A DNA stretch of 19,512 bases from JACCTH01 sp035250485 (GCA_035250485.1 DATFFB010000106.1:1-19512); one strand, 5' to 3'. Counted from the stretch's first letter, positions 7,738 to 15,692 are shown. The notes: generated by a model from the sequence alone, not told the origin. Numbers and translations are program-made.

Positions 7738-7809
7738 CTACGTTCTGTGGGCCACAACTGTCGTACAACGACCGTTACGACCCTGGGTCGCAATAAGAAT
7801 GGATATGGC
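7738..7809. promoter_or_regulatory. divergent control region between the membrane pair and dinB, with an operator-like inverted repeat
   Basis: This 72-bp gap must carry promoters for both directions. GTCGTA (7760-7765) and TACGAC (7776-7781) form a perfect 6-bp inverted repeat with a 10-bp spacer, the geometry of a dimer binding site. No actinobacterial SOS box of the form GAAC-N4-GTTC was found, so LexA control of dinB is not supported by sequence. I could not identify convincing -35/-10 pairs. Confidence 0.3.
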
Positions 7810-8979
7810 GTGAGCTTCGCAGAAAAAATCCTCCACGCCGACATGGACGCGTTCTTCGTCGAGGTGGAACGGAGGCGCCAGCCTTCGCTCCGCGGTCGGC
7901 CGGTGGTGGTGGGCGGTGCCGGACGACGGGGGGTCGTGGCGGCGGCCAGCTATGAAGCCCGGGCATACGGGATCCACTCGGCGATGCCGATGGCGCGGGC
8001 TCGATCGGCCTGTCCCCAACTGGTGGTCGTCCCCCCCGACCACGACCATTATTCCGACGTATCCGTCGAGGTTTTCGCCATTTTCTCGAGCTTCACTCCC
8101 CAGGTCGAGGGACTGTCCCTCGACGAGGCCTTTCTCGACATATCGGGTCTGCGCCGGCACTATTCCGACCCGGCCGAGGTGGGGAGGGCGCTTCGAAAAA
8201 AGATCCGTCACGAGCTCGATCTCCCGGTGTCAGTGGGAATCGCCGCCAACAAACTGGTCGCCAAACTTGCCTCCGAGGCGGCCAAGCCGGATGGTCTGCG
8301 CCATGTTCCTGCCCCCGAGACCCTGAGCTTTCTCTACCCGCTCCCGGTCCGAGCAATCTCGGGCGTGGGGGAGGTCACCCACGCCGCCCTCGAGGCGTTG
8401 GGGGTGACAACGGTTGGAGAACTAGCCGAAATCGACCCCGAATTGCTGGGGCGCCGGCTGGGGAGGGCAGCAGGGACACATCTGGCCGCCCTCGCCCGGG
8501 GCCAGGATGCGCGGGCGGTCATCTCCGATCGCCAGACGAAGTCCGTGTCGGTTTCCGAGACCTACGAGTTCGACCTCCGCACGCCCGGGCAGATCGACAC
8601 CGAGCTGTTGCGACTTTGTGACCGGCTCGGCGCCCGCCTCCGCCGGGCAGCTCTCGGCGGCCACACCATCGCCGTAACGGTTCGCTATTCGAACTTCGAA
8701 ACAGTCATTCGCCAGACCACCCGGCGGATGGCGGTGACAAGCTCCCATGATCTCTTCGCCGCCGCCCGCGAGCTTCGGACCCAGTTCGACTGGAGCCGTC
8801 CGGTCAGGCTTCTCGGAATCGCAGTCAGGGCCCTCTCGGACACCGGTGATTCCGGCCAAATGAGGACCGATTCCGATCCGCGCTGGGACGTGGTGAGCAC
8901 GGCGATCAGTAACGTCCGCGAGCGTTTCGGTGAAGATTCGGTAGGTCCGGCGCGAGTGGTGATTCGCAAAGACATCTGA
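7810..8979 (+). CDS. dinB: DNA polymerase IV, Y-family translesion polymerase
   Basis: A 389-residue polymerase for error-prone synthesis past damaged bases. The catalytic palm has HADMDAFFVEVE (Asp11 and Asp13) and SLDEAFLD (Asp105, Glu106). SYEARAYGIHSAMP at 48-61, VSVGIAANKLVAKLASEAAKP and the helix-hairpin-helix stretch AISGVGEVTHAALEALGV are all standard. The little-finger domain follows with SVSVSETYEFD and an IAVTVRY strand. The start is GTG 7810: the open frame continues upstream over the divergent gene but lacks any sensible N-terminus there. The C-terminus ends VVIRKDI without an evident QLxLF-type clamp-binding motif, although an internal one is possible. It stands alone on its strand. 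Confidence 0.9.
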   Translation: MSFAEKILHADMDAFFVEVERRRQPSLRGRPVVVGGAGRRGVVAAASYEARAYGIHSAMPMARARSACPQLVVVPPDHDHYSDVSVEVFAIFSSFTPQVEGLSLDEAFLDISGLRRHYSDPAEVGRALRKKIRHELDLPVSVGIAANKLVAKLASEAAKPDGLRHVPAPETLSFLYPLPVRAISGVGEVTHAALEALGVTTVGELAEIDPELLGRRLGRAAGTHLAALARGQDARAVISDRQTKSVSVSETYEFDLRTPGQIDTELLRLCDRLGARLRRAALGGHTIAVTVRYSNFETVIRQTTRRMAVTSSHDLFAAARELRTQFDWSRPVRLLGIAVRALSDTGDSGQMRTDSDPRWDVVSTAISNVRERFGEDSVGPARVVIRKDI

Positions 8980-9027
8980 TCGTGAAAAGCGTGCTATCAA
9001 CCCGGGTCGAATTGCATCCCGAGTTCG

Positions 9028-9033
9028 TATACT
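9028..9033 (+). promoter_or_regulatory. possible -10 element upstream of the DUF3040 gene
   Basis: TATACT (five of six to TATAAT) lies 43 nt before the DUF3040 start in the 96-bp gap after dinB. At the ideal 17-bp spacing the -35 would be GGTCGA, which is poor, so the promoter call rests mainly on the -10. It would place the transcription start near 9040 and serve both DUF3040 and possibly merR. Confidence 0.35.
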
Positions 9034-9075
9034 GACGTGAGTCGCCTCGGATGAAAGAAACAGGAGTCAGAGGTC

Positions 9076-9414
9076 ATGCCGCTGAGTGACCGGGAGCAAA
9101 AGATCCTGGCGGAGATCGAGCGTCACTTCCACGCGGAAGATCCAAATCTGGTGCGCGCGGTTCGCCGCATCGACCGCAGCGGCAACAACGGCAGCCGTTG
9201 GGCGACGGTAGGTGTAGTCCTCGGACTGGTCCTCGTCGCTGTCGCGTTCAGTCGCAACACGATCCTCGCGGTGGCTGGCTTCGTGCTCGTCGTCTGGAGC
9301 GCCAACTTCCTCGTGCAGAAGTTCTTAACGCGTCAGAGTGGCCGCGAAACGGAGTCCGAAGACACCGACAACACAATTCGCAATAAAGGTCGCCGCCGCT
9401 TCAGACGCGACTGA
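9076..9414 (+). CDS. DUF3040 family membrane protein
   Basis: A 112-residue protein with the typical DUF3040 opening MPLSDREQKILAEIERHFHAEDP, followed by two adjacent membrane segments at about 42-58 and 62-80 and a charged tail rich in Arg/Lys (NKGRRRFRRD). DUF3040 proteins are characteristic of actinobacteria and have no established function. The AGGAG at 9062-9066 lies 9 nt before the ATG and fixes the start. Some relatives sit near dinB or the mraZ region, and here both are close by, which fits a conserved neighbourhood; that last point is general recollection and was not checked. It may be co-transcribed with merR 170 bp downstream. Confidence 0.85.
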   Translation: MPLSDREQKILAEIERHFHAEDPNLVRAVRRIDRSGNNGSRWATVGVVLGLVLVAVAFSRNTILAVAGFVLVVWSANFLVQKFLTRQSGRETESEDTDNTIRNKGRRRFRRD

Positions 9415-9584
9415 TCGACGCCGCTACAGTGGCGCACCCGCCGATCACACATCATCAAAACGAGGGGTAGTCGGCGGACGAAAAATTTTGGAGGGATACC
9501 GATCGCGATGCCGTTTCCGATTCACTCGAAACGCGAGCGCGGCGGTTCGTTTGTGGCCGCTGGCCAGTTGGGAGGAGAGGATCG
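9415..9584 (+). promoter_or_regulatory. 170-bp leader region before merR
   Basis: No gene is apparent. A small hairpin, CGCCGC-TACA-GTGGCG at 9419-9434, follows the DUF3040 stop but has no T-run, so terminator function is doubtful. An A/T-rich patch AAAAATTTT occurs near 9481-9489. The region ends with GGAGGAGAGG (9571-9580), a strong Shine-Dalgarno that marks TTG 9585 as the merR start. No clear -35/-10 pair was found. Confidence 0.35.
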
Positions 9585-10088
9585 TTGCAGCAGGCTTTTA
9601 CGGCGGAGCAGACGTGCAGGCTGACCAACTGCACACCACATCAGTTGCGCTACTGGGACCGGATGTCGCTCGTGAAGCCGAGCATCCAACAGACAGGGGG
9701 CAGGCCGGGCGTCCGGCGTCTTTATTCGTTTCGTGACCTCGTCGCTCTCCGCGTCGTCCACTCGTTGATCGTCAACGGCATGTCTCTCCAGCGGGTGCGA
9801 CGGGCTTGGGACTATCTCCGCCGTCATGGCGACATGGAGATGCACATGAGCCAGATGAAGCTGATCTCCGAGGGCAAAGCGCTTTACGAGATCAGCGCCC
9901 AGGACGGTCTGGTGCTCGATGCACTTCGGGAGGGTCAGCTCGCTTTCTTTGCCGGACTCGATCAGATCACGCGCGAAGTGACCGAAGACGTCACCCGTTT
10001 CGAGCTCGACCGCGACCAGTTCTTGCAGATGCTGCGCCGGGTCGAGGACGATGTCAACGAGGAGCGACGGGTCTCAGCCGAGGGCTGA
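9585..10088 (+). CDS. MerR-type transcriptional regulator
   Basis: A 167-residue protein with an N-terminal MerR-like winged helix at about 4-80: FTAEQTCRLTNCTPHQLRYWDR is the helix-turn-helix, GGRPGVRRLYSFRDLVALRVV the wing and following helices, and GMSLQRVRRAWDYLRRH the third part. The C-terminal half (about 90-160) has LISEGKALYEISAQDGLVLDA and GQLAFFAGLDQI. This recalls the DUF433-like module found fused to some MerR domains, and no metal-binding cysteine pattern is seen. The inducer and targets are unknown. The start is an unusual TTG at 9585, selected because GGAGGAGAGG lies 4 nt before it. The 3' end overlaps the opposite-strand transglutaminase gene by 35 bp. Confidence 0.8.
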   Translation: MQQAFTAEQTCRLTNCTPHQLRYWDRMSLVKPSIQQTGGRPGVRRLYSFRDLVALRVVHSLIVNGMSLQRVRRAWDYLRRHGDMEMHMSQMKLISEGKALYEISAQDGLVLDALREGQLAFFAGLDQITREVTEDVTRFELDRDQFLQMLRRVEDDVNEERRVSAEG

Positions 10089-12435
10089 GTCGGATCCGGG
10101 ATCGGCCGCCGGCGCCTCGAAAGAGGGTGGCCGGTTGCAGCCAGACGAGCCACCGGCGCCACGCGGAATAGCGCCGTTGAATGGATCGCTCGGCGATCTC
10201 GAGCGCCGAGCGGCCGTCGGTGACGGTGCGATTTCCAAACACGTAGGCGGTGAGTCGATCGGCCAGCGGTCGCAGACCCGTTTCGCCTCCGAAAGAGGAG
10301 GCGATTTCCGTCGGAGTCTGTGAGGGGTCGGGACGGTGACCGAGATCGGCTAGCCGATCGATGAGCTCGGCCCATCCGGCGCCGATGTCTCCTCGCCCCA
10401 GCCGCCGGAGCCGGTTGCTCCGGCGCATGAGCTTGGCGATCGGAACCAAGGTTACGGCTCCCACCGGCACCAGCCACCACATCCAGTCGAAACGCGTCGC
10501 CCGTGCACCCAACGTCTGTCCGTCGGTGGGGTCGAGTTGTTCTTCGAGAAAGCGACGATCGATCCCGGCGAGTGATCCAGGCAGGTCGAGGGATCCCTGA
10601 CCCGGATCGACCGGGGCCGGCAGATACTCCGTCGGGCTGAATCCAACCGCCGCGGCGGTGGCGGGGTTGCTCCCGTCTGAGCGCGGGGTGGGATCAAAGC
10701 GCACCCAACCCTGGCTATCCATGAAGAGCTCGACCCAAACGTGGCCGTTCCGGGCGCGCACGACGATGACCTCGCTGCCGTCGGGCCGGGGCTCGATTTC
10801 CCCCGGCGAAAAGCCAAAGACGAGGCGGGCCGGGATTCCCAGCGAGCGGGCCATCACCGCCATCGCGGCAGCAAACTGCTGGCAGTAGCCGCGGCGGTAG
10901 TTCGTGCTTTCCGGATCCAGAATCCATTCCTCCAGGTTGAGGGTGGTGTGGCCGGTGGTGACGGTGGGGTCGTGGACGAAGCCGCCGGTGTTGCGAAAGA
11001 ACTCTTCAAGGATCAGCCCCCGCTCGAAGGCGGTGCTGGCCTGGGCGGTGATCTGCCGGGCGAGGGCGCGGAGGACGTCGGAGAAGTCTTCGGGGAGGTC
11101 GGTGTAGAGGCTGGTCAAGCGCGGGGAGGGAGGGTCGGAGGGACTTTCGACCGGAGAGAGGTTGAAGAGCCCCTCGTCCTGGGCGTTCTGAAACATCGGC
11201 GAAAGGGCTTCGTCCTCGGTGGCCAGTACGGACAGATTGGGAACCGGGATCTCCGATATGACTCGATACTCGAGTCCCTCCTTGGTGAGGGCATCGAATT
11301 TGATCGATCCATCCTCGCGACTGCGATAGCTCGCTTGGAGCAGCGCATCGTCGGTCTGCAGGCTGCGGGGGGAGTAGAGGATCGGGATGTGGGGCTGGCG
11401 CAGCCCGGCAATGCGGACAATGCTCTCGACGAGGACGGTGTCACCTCGAAACGCGAAATCTCCTGCCTCCCAATCGGATTGATCCTCCGCCCGGGCATAA
11501 CCGAGATTGCCGGGCCGGAATTCGGTGCCGTCGAAGGTGTCGAGAGTGATCAACTTCCAGTAGAGCTGGTCATTCGGCGGCGCCGACGGAGAGACCCGGG
11601 CGATGAATACCACCGCCGGGTTGTCCGCAATCAGATCCTGTTGGAGGGAGGCAAACTCGTTGTAGGTGATGCCCCCGAAAAGCCCGCCACCGAATCCGGT
11701 GGGATTGCGCCATGCCACCAGCCCCGATTCCGGGACCGAGGCAGCAAAACGAAACGTGGACAGGGTGCCGGCGAGGGCCACGACCGCAACCATCAGGATC
11801 GGCATGCCATATGTGTGCGACGGCAAGGGCTGGCCAGAGGGTCGCAAACGGGCCCGGCCACCGCTGCGATCGCTCGCCGCCGCCCAAAACGCGAGGGCAC
11901 CGACGGCGATCAAGGCGGCGGGTGCCCACCAGGCGGGCGGTCTTCGATCGAAGGTGGCCGCCAGGAGGTAGAAGGCGAGGATCGGGATCGTCGCCCGGAG
12001 CGGTCGGCGCACTAAGAGGCCAGAGATGGCGAGGGCTCCCAGCGTCCAAAAGACGACAGCCAGGACAGCCACCAGACCGGGGGAGGCGGTGACCGGAGCC
12101 GATCCATATCTGATCAGCTCGATGGCCACGGCCATCTCGGCTCCGACTGCAGCCGGTGTGGCGGTGGTGGGGACGAGGCCACCGGCGAGCGTGTTGGCGG
12201 CGGTGAGACGGGCGAAGACCAGCGAAGCTCCCCCCAGCCCGAGCAGGAAGGTGAGTACCAGACCCAACCGGGCGAGGCGAGACGCGGCCGTCACCGCGGC
12301 TCCGATCAGCGTGGCCACGATCAGGACCGAGACCAGGTCGGGATCGGTGGGGCCTCCCTCGATCAGCCTCCCCACCCGGTAGAGGGCGAGAAGGAAGGCG
12401 CCAAGAGTCGCTAGGAGGCCGAGGCGGGTGCCCAT
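10054..12435 (-). CDS. TgpA-like membrane transglutaminase (DUF3488/transglutaminase-like/DUF4129)
   Basis: A 793-residue protein with a cluster of N-terminal membrane helices (within about 1-235), a long extracytoplasmic part, and one C-terminal membrane helix at about 652-669 followed by a cytoplasmic tail. The transglutaminase core has the Cys-His-Asp triad: Cys518 in RGYCQQFAAAMAVMARSLG, His565 in NGHVWVELF and Asp581 in RFDPTP. This layout is that of TgpA-type proteins. The ATG at 12435 is chosen because GAGG and GGGAG lie just upstream and earlier in-frame codons lie inside the DUF58 gene; it overlaps the DUF58 end by 25 bp. It is the last gene of the moxR-DUF58-transglutaminase set. 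The substrate is unknown; a peptide or cell wall cross-linking or hydrolytic role is inferred from the family. Confidence 0.85.
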   Translation of the reverse strand: MGTRLGLLATLGAFLLALYRVGRLIEGGPTDPDLVSVLIVATLIGAAVTAASRLARLGLVLTFLLGLGGASLVFARLTAANTLAGGLVPTTATPAAVGAEMAVAIELIRYGSAPVTASPGLVAVLAVVFWTLGALAISGLLVRRPLRATIPILAFYLLAATFDRRPPAWWAPAALIAVGALAFWAAASDRSGGRARLRPSGQPLPSHTYGMPILMVAVVALAGTLSTFRFAASVPESGLVAWRNPTGFGGGLFGGITYNEFASLQQDLIADNPAVVFIARVSPSAPPNDQLYWKLITLDTFDGTEFRPGNLGYARAEDQSDWEAGDFAFRGDTVLVESIVRIAGLRQPHIPILYSPRSLQTDDALLQASYRSREDGSIKFDALTKEGLEYRVISEIPVPNLSVLATEDEALSPMFQNAQDEGLFNLSPVESPSDPPSPRLTSLYTDLPEDFSDVLRALARQITAQASTAFERGLILEEFFRNTGGFVHDPTVTTGHTTLNLEEWILDPESTNYRRGYCQQFAAAMAVMARSLGIPARLVFGFSPGEIEPRPDGSEVIVVRARNGHVWVELFMDSQGWVRFDPTPRSDGSNPATAAAVGFSPTEYLPAPVDPGQGSLDLPGSLAGIDRRFLEEQLDPTDGQTLGARATRFDWMWWLVPVGAVTLVPIAKLMRRSNRLRRLGRGDIGAGWAELIDRLADLGHRPDPSQTPTEIASSFGGETGLRPLADRLTAYVFGNRTVTDGRSALEIAERSIQRRYSAWRRWLVWLQPATLFRGAGGRSRIRLSPRLRPVAPR

Positions 12436-13592
12436 GTCCTCACTCCCACCTGGCCAAAGGCCTGGGTCCACAACGGTGCCCACCTGGCCCCCGATTCCGC
12501 CACCAGGGTCTTGACCGCCATCCGCTGGAAGCTCGAGACGAGCGGGCCCGGGGTATCGGTGGCGGCCAACAGCACTCCGGCCCGGAACTGGCCCTCGAGC
12601 AGACGCAGCACCGCCAGCAGATCTTCATCAGGGGTCCCGGTGACGAGGATCAGGGCTCCGCCTTTGCCGCTCCGACGCAACCGAGCTGCCACCGCCCGCA
12701 AATCGATGGCGGGATGCGGCTGGATCTTGGCCAGCCCCTCGAAGGCGGTCTGGGCACTGGCGAGATCGATCAGCCCGCCACCCATCCAGAGATCGGCGGC
12801 GAAGGCGGAGGCCAGGTGAACCGAGACGGAAGCGACTCCCCGCACCGCCCGCTCGAAGTCGTCGGGGGTGGCATAACTCCCTTTGCGAACGTCGAAGAAG
12901 ACCAGAGCCCGCGATTGCCAGGGAGTCTCCATTTGGCGGATCATCAGCTCGTCGAGGCGGGCGGTCGAAGGCCAGTGAACCCGGCGCAGATCGTCTCCCT
13001 CCTGGTAACTGCGCAGCGTGTAGAAGTCCTCGCCTCCCCGCCCGCTGTGCTCGGGACGGCTGGCGCTGGTGGCGGGGTCTCGACCGCGGACGTTGGGATA
13101 GCCCGAGAGTGCCTCGACCGCCGGATAGACGATCAGCCGATCGTCCACTCCATGAGCGCTCTTCATGCTGGCCAGACCGAAAGGATCGCGGACCTCGACC
13201 TCGGCGGGTCCCACCGTGTAGATGCCCCGGGGTCGGCAGACGATTTGATACGAGGCCGAGGCGATGGCCTCCCCGGGAAGGGACCCGATCTGGAAATGGG
13301 CAGTGCCGAGACCCCCGACGCCGTCTTCCACAGTCAAAGCGGGAGCGGGCAGGCGTCGCTGGTTTTCGATCCCCAACGCCACCGCCGCTCTTTCCCCCTC
13401 GTGAACCATGCTTGGTTCGAGCTGGCGGGAAACGCGGATCTGGGGGCTGAGGACACGGGTGATCAGCAAGGCACCGACCACTGCCGTCAGCAGTGCGGCG
13501 CCGGCGGCGAGCAGCTCGATCTCACCCAAGGCCACCCAGGCCAGAAGCAGGGCCAGGCCCGACCCGAAGACCGAGGCTCCGCGCGGGGTCAC
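12411..13592 (-). CDS. DUF58 family protein (partner of MoxR)
   Basis: A 393-residue protein with a hydrophobic N-terminus (about 8-48, one or two membrane helices), a beta-rich middle region, and the diagnostic DUF58 motif YQEGDDLRRVHWPSTARLDELMIRQ at roughly 216-241. A von Willebrand A-like fold follows, with ALVFFDVRKG and ALILVTGTPDED strands. The start is GTG 13592, 2 bp after the moxR stop, so translation is coupled. DUF58 proteins accompany MoxR ATPases in many bacteria and are thought to be ATPase clients or adaptors at the membrane; the biochemical role is not established. Its 3' end overlaps the transglutaminase start. Confidence 0.87.
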   Translation of the reverse strand: MTPRGASVFGSGLALLLAWVALGEIELLAAGAALLTAVVGALLITRVLSPQIRVSRQLEPSMVHEGERAAVALGIENQRRLPAPALTVEDGVGGLGTAHFQIGSLPGEAIASASYQIVCRPRGIYTVGPAEVEVRDPFGLASMKSAHGVDDRLIVYPAVEALSGYPNVRGRDPATSASRPEHSGRGGEDFYTLRSYQEGDDLRRVHWPSTARLDELMIRQMETPWQSRALVFFDVRKGSYATPDDFERAVRGVASVSVHLASAFAADLWMGGGLIDLASAQTAFEGLAKIQPHPAIDLRAVAARLRRSGKGGALILVTGTPDEDLLAVLRLLEGQFRAGVLLAATDTPGPLVSSFQRMAVKTLVAESGARWAPLWTQAFGQVGVRTWAPASAS

Positions 13593-13594
13593 TG

Positions 13595-14566
13595 CTAACT
13601 CGACCGGTGAATCGGAATCTTGATCCCTTCCAGCACCGCCGCCAGCAGCTCCGGCGCTGTTACCCCGCGCATCTGCGCTTCGGGACGGAAGGTCAGTCGA
13701 TGTTCGAGAACCGTCCCCGCCAACGCCTTGACGTCATCGGGGGTGACGTAATCGCGTCCCTGAGAGGCGGCCAGGGCTCTCGTCGCTCGTTGCAGATAGA
13801 GCGCTGATCGGGGGCTCGCCCCTAACAACACCTCGGGGTGGTGGCGGGTGCCCTCGACCAGGTCGATGATGTAACCGCGGACCGAGCCCACCACCTGGAC
13901 CTGGCGGGCGACCTCGATCATTTTGGCGATGTCGATGTCTGTGACCACCGCTTTGAGATCGTCGAAGGTGGATCGAAGGCTATGGGTTTCCATCATCTCC
14001 AGCTCCTTGCTACGGCTGGGATAGCCCACGGCCACTCGCATCATGAATCGGTCGAGTTGTGCTTCCGGGAGGGGATAGGTGCCCTCATGCTCGATCGGGT
14101 TCTGGGTGGCCACGACCATGAAGGGCTCGGGGAGGGGGCGGGTCACGCCGTCAGTGGTGACTTGGCGCTCCTCCATGGCTTCGAGCAGTGCTGCCTGGGT
14201 CTTGGGGCTGGCGCGGTTGATCTCGTCTCCCACCACGATGTTGGCGAAGATGGCACCCGGCTTGAAGACGAAGGAGGACTCGTGACGATCCCAGATGGAG
14301 ACCCCGGTGACGTCGGAAGGCAGCAAGTCGGGGGTGAACTGAATGCGGTTGAACTCACAATCGATCGATCTCGCCAGTGACTTGGCCAGCAGGGTCTTTC
14401 CGACTCCGGGGACATCTTCGATCAGGACGTGTCCCTCGGCGATGAGGCAGACGAGCACCTGTTCAATTGGAAGGCGTTTTCCCTGGATCACCCGCTCGAT
14501 GTTGTCGGCAACATTGGCGAATCGATCGGCGAAGCGATCGACTTCGGATTGGCTGAGCGCAGTCAT
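13595..14566 (-). CDS. MoxR-family AAA+ ATPase
   Basis: A 323-residue ATPase of the MoxR branch, acting as a chaperone-like motor for partner vWA/DUF58 proteins. Walker A is DVPGVGKTLLAKS with Lys57, Walker B is IVVGDEINRA with Asp114 and Glu115, sensor 1 is ATQNPIEHEGTYPLPEAQLDRF with Asn156, and the C-terminal lid has SPRSALYLQRATRALA and DYVTPDDVKALA. The length is typical. ATG 14566 gives the usual N-terminus with IERVIQGK shortly before the Walker A domain. It is the first gene of a compact three-gene set on the minus strand and is divergent from the 112-residue gene at 14742. A specific symbol is avoided because MoxR subfamilies are not separable by eye. Confidence 0.93.
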   Translation of the reverse strand: MTALSQSEVDRFADRFANVADNIERVIQGKRLPIEQVLVCLIAEGHVLIEDVPGVGKTLLAKSLARSIDCEFNRIQFTPDLLPSDVTGVSIWDRHESSFVFKPGAIFANIVVGDEINRASPKTQAALLEAMEERQVTTDGVTRPLPEPFMVVATQNPIEHEGTYPLPEAQLDRFMMRVAVGYPSRSKELEMMETHSLRSTFDDLKAVVTDIDIAKMIEVARQVQVVGSVRGYIIDLVEGTRHHPEVLLGASPRSALYLQRATRALAASQGRDYVTPDDVKALAGTVLEHRLTFRPEAQMRGVTAPELLAAVLEGIKIPIHRSS

Positions 14567-14741
14567 CGCCGAGCGTGATCTCGAATCGATGAGACATCGC
14601 TTTGCGGCCGCGAAAGAGTGGGTCCGACCACGCCTTGGCTCATGTCTGGTCCCTTCCGTGCATGTCGCAATAGTCCCTGGAGGCGTATAGGTGCCCGGGT
14701 AGGCTGCACCCTATTCAGGGGTGAATCTAAAGGAGGCTCCG
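14567..14741. promoter_or_regulatory. divergent control region between moxR and the unknown gene pair
   Basis: A 175-bp gap with no gene. Next to the rightward gene is an imperfect inverted repeat, ATAGGTGC (14687-14694) and GCACCCTAT (14706-14714), with one bulged base. TATAGG at 14686-14691 could be a -10 for the rightward gene, but no good -35 goes with it. AAAGGAGG at 14729-14736 is an excellent Shine-Dalgarno placed 5 nt before GTG 14742, which fixes that start over an upstream in-frame GTG at 14721. Confidence 0.4.
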
Positions 14742-15080
14742 GTGGGCCGCGGACAGGCGACGCCTGAGGGCGGGAACTCAGGGGGATCGGACTTCGACAC
14801 AGAGGAGAGGGCGGTGGCTCGGGCGGTCGCTGCAACCGGCAACGCCGTATACGCCCAGGCTCATCTACTGCCCAGCATCATCACGACGGCATACGCGTTA
14901 CGCCCTCGCCGGTGGTGGACCCAGCCGCCCTTCTTGCCGCTGCCTGAGGCCGAGTACCTCCGTTGGCGCCTTTACACCGCCTACGGCAACCGGCGCCGCC
15001 GTCCCACGTTCTCAGACATCGCCTCCTTCGCCGTTTGGCGGCAAGGGCTTCGCCGGCTGGTCGATACGGGGAGCCAGTGA
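14742..15080 (+). CDS. conserved-looking protein of unknown function (112 aa)
   Basis: A 112-residue soluble, basic protein without membrane segments. The first ~18 residues are low-complexity (Gly/Ser-rich). The rest holds YALRPRRWWTQPPFLPLPEAEYLRWRLYTAYG and an end helix FAVWRQGLRRLV. The motif FLPLP-x-x-EY-x-RWRL-x-TAYG resembles conserved actinobacterial proteins of unknown function that I recall but cannot name. The start is GTG 14742 behind AAAGGAGG; an in-frame GTG at 14721 lies before the Shine-Dalgarno and is rejected. Its TGA overlaps the GTG of the next gene (GTGA), so the two are probably co-translated. Function is unknown. Confidence 0.65.
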   Translation: MGRGQATPEGGNSGGSDFDTEERAVARAVAATGNAVYAQAHLLPSIITTAYALRPRRWWTQPPFLPLPEAEYLRWRLYTAYGNRRRRPTFSDIASFAVWRQGLRRLVDTGSQ

Positions 15081-15613
15081 CAATTGCGGGCCTCCGCCAG
15101 CGACTCGAGAACCTCGAGGGGGTGGCTTCCATCCAGCTCGAACTCGCCGATACCGGATTGTCGGGAATCCGGGTAACGCTTTCCGAAGGAGCCGACGAGG
15201 CGATGGTTCTGGAACGGATTCGAGCCATGCTGGTGACTTATGGCCTGCGGGCACCGGACCAGGTGACCGGTAGCCGGGCGGAAGCGGACGATGATTCCTC
15301 GGACCTGGTGGCGGTCCTCAGCCAGGAGGGTGACCGACTCCGGGTCGAGGTCAGGGGTCAGGGCGAGACCGTGAGCGCCATCGTCGATCCGAGCCCGCTC
15401 AGTGCCGCCCGGGCGGTGGCGGCGGCCCGGGCTCAACTCCGCGGTGAGCCGGCCCCGGAAGTGATGTGGATCGGTCTCGACCAGATCGGGGCGTTTTCGG
15501 TCCTCACCATCCTCACCGCCCAACCCGACGAAAAAGTATCGGTGGGCTCGGCCGTGGTAGAAGGAGATTGGGCTCAGGCTCTAAACCGAGCCCTGGCCGC
15601 CGCTTCCGCCTAG
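15077..15613 (+). CDS. protein of unknown function with a possible ACT-like N-terminal part (178 aa)
   Basis: A 178-residue soluble acidic protein. Residues 1-60 (LRQRLENLEGVASIQLEL, then IRVTLSEGAD and VLERIRAMLVTYGLR) have a helix-strand-strand-helix look resembling ACT or ferredoxin-like modules. After an acidic linker (about 68-77) comes a second region, DRLRVEVRGQGETVSAIVDPS, ARAVAAARAQLRG, VMWIGLDQIGAFSVLTILTA and SAVVEGDWAQALNRALAAA. I cannot name a family. The start is GTG 15077, overlapping the upstream TGA; the open frame further upstream lies inside the 112-residue gene. The gene ends immediately before a pair of palindromic repeats. Confidence 0.65.
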   Translation: MTIAGLRQRLENLEGVASIQLELADTGLSGIRVTLSEGADEAMVLERIRAMLVTYGLRAPDQVTGSRAEADDDSSDLVAVLSQEGDRLRVEVRGQGETVSAIVDPSPLSAARAVAAARAQLRGEPAPEVMWIGLDQIGAFSVLTILTAQPDEKVSVGSAVVEGDWAQALNRALAAASA

Positions 15614-15616
15614 CTT

Positions 15617-15659
15617 CTGCGCGGGTTTTTTGCTCCTGGACTCACAAAAATCCGCGCAG
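15617..15659. repeat. palindromic repeat copy 1 (43 nt)
   Basis: Arms CTGCGCGGGTTTTT and AAAAATCCGCGCAG (14 bp with one G-T pair) enclose a 15-nt loop region, TGCTCCTGGACTCAC. It differs from copy 2 at only two of 43 positions and begins 3 nt after the stop of the 178-residue gene. The repeat period is 61 nt. Confidence 0.85.
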
Positions 15660-15692
15660 CTACCAGCAGCGAATCGTTTGCGCGGATTTTTT
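15646..15692. terminator. bidirectional intrinsic terminator formed across the two repeat copies
   Basis: The right arm of copy 1, AAAAATCCGCGCA (15646-15658), is the exact reverse complement of the left arm of copy 2, TGCGCGGATTTTT (15679-15691), with one more T after it. This gives an A-tract, a GC stem (CCGCGCA), a 20-nt loop and a T-tract: the classic two-way terminator between convergent genes. It competes with the two within-copy hairpins. Confidence 0.7.

Noticed and set aside
7501..7809. Upstream extension of the dinB frame by about 103 codons
   Set aside because: The extra part lies over the divergent membrane gene, and the Y-family N-terminus (HADMDAFF) begins only a few residues after GTG 7810.
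9419..9434. Intrinsic terminator after the DUF3040 gene
   Set aside because: The hairpin is short and no T-run follows, so termination there is not supported.
10741..12015. 424-codon plus-strand ORF opposite the transglutaminase gene
   Set aside because: The opposite strand encodes the TgpA-like protein with an intact catalytic triad; the plus-strand translation shows no recognisable fold or membrane segments.
12714..13598. Plus-strand ORF opposite the DUF58 gene
   Set aside because: Antisense shadow of a gene with a diagnostic DUF58 motif; no independent start signal.
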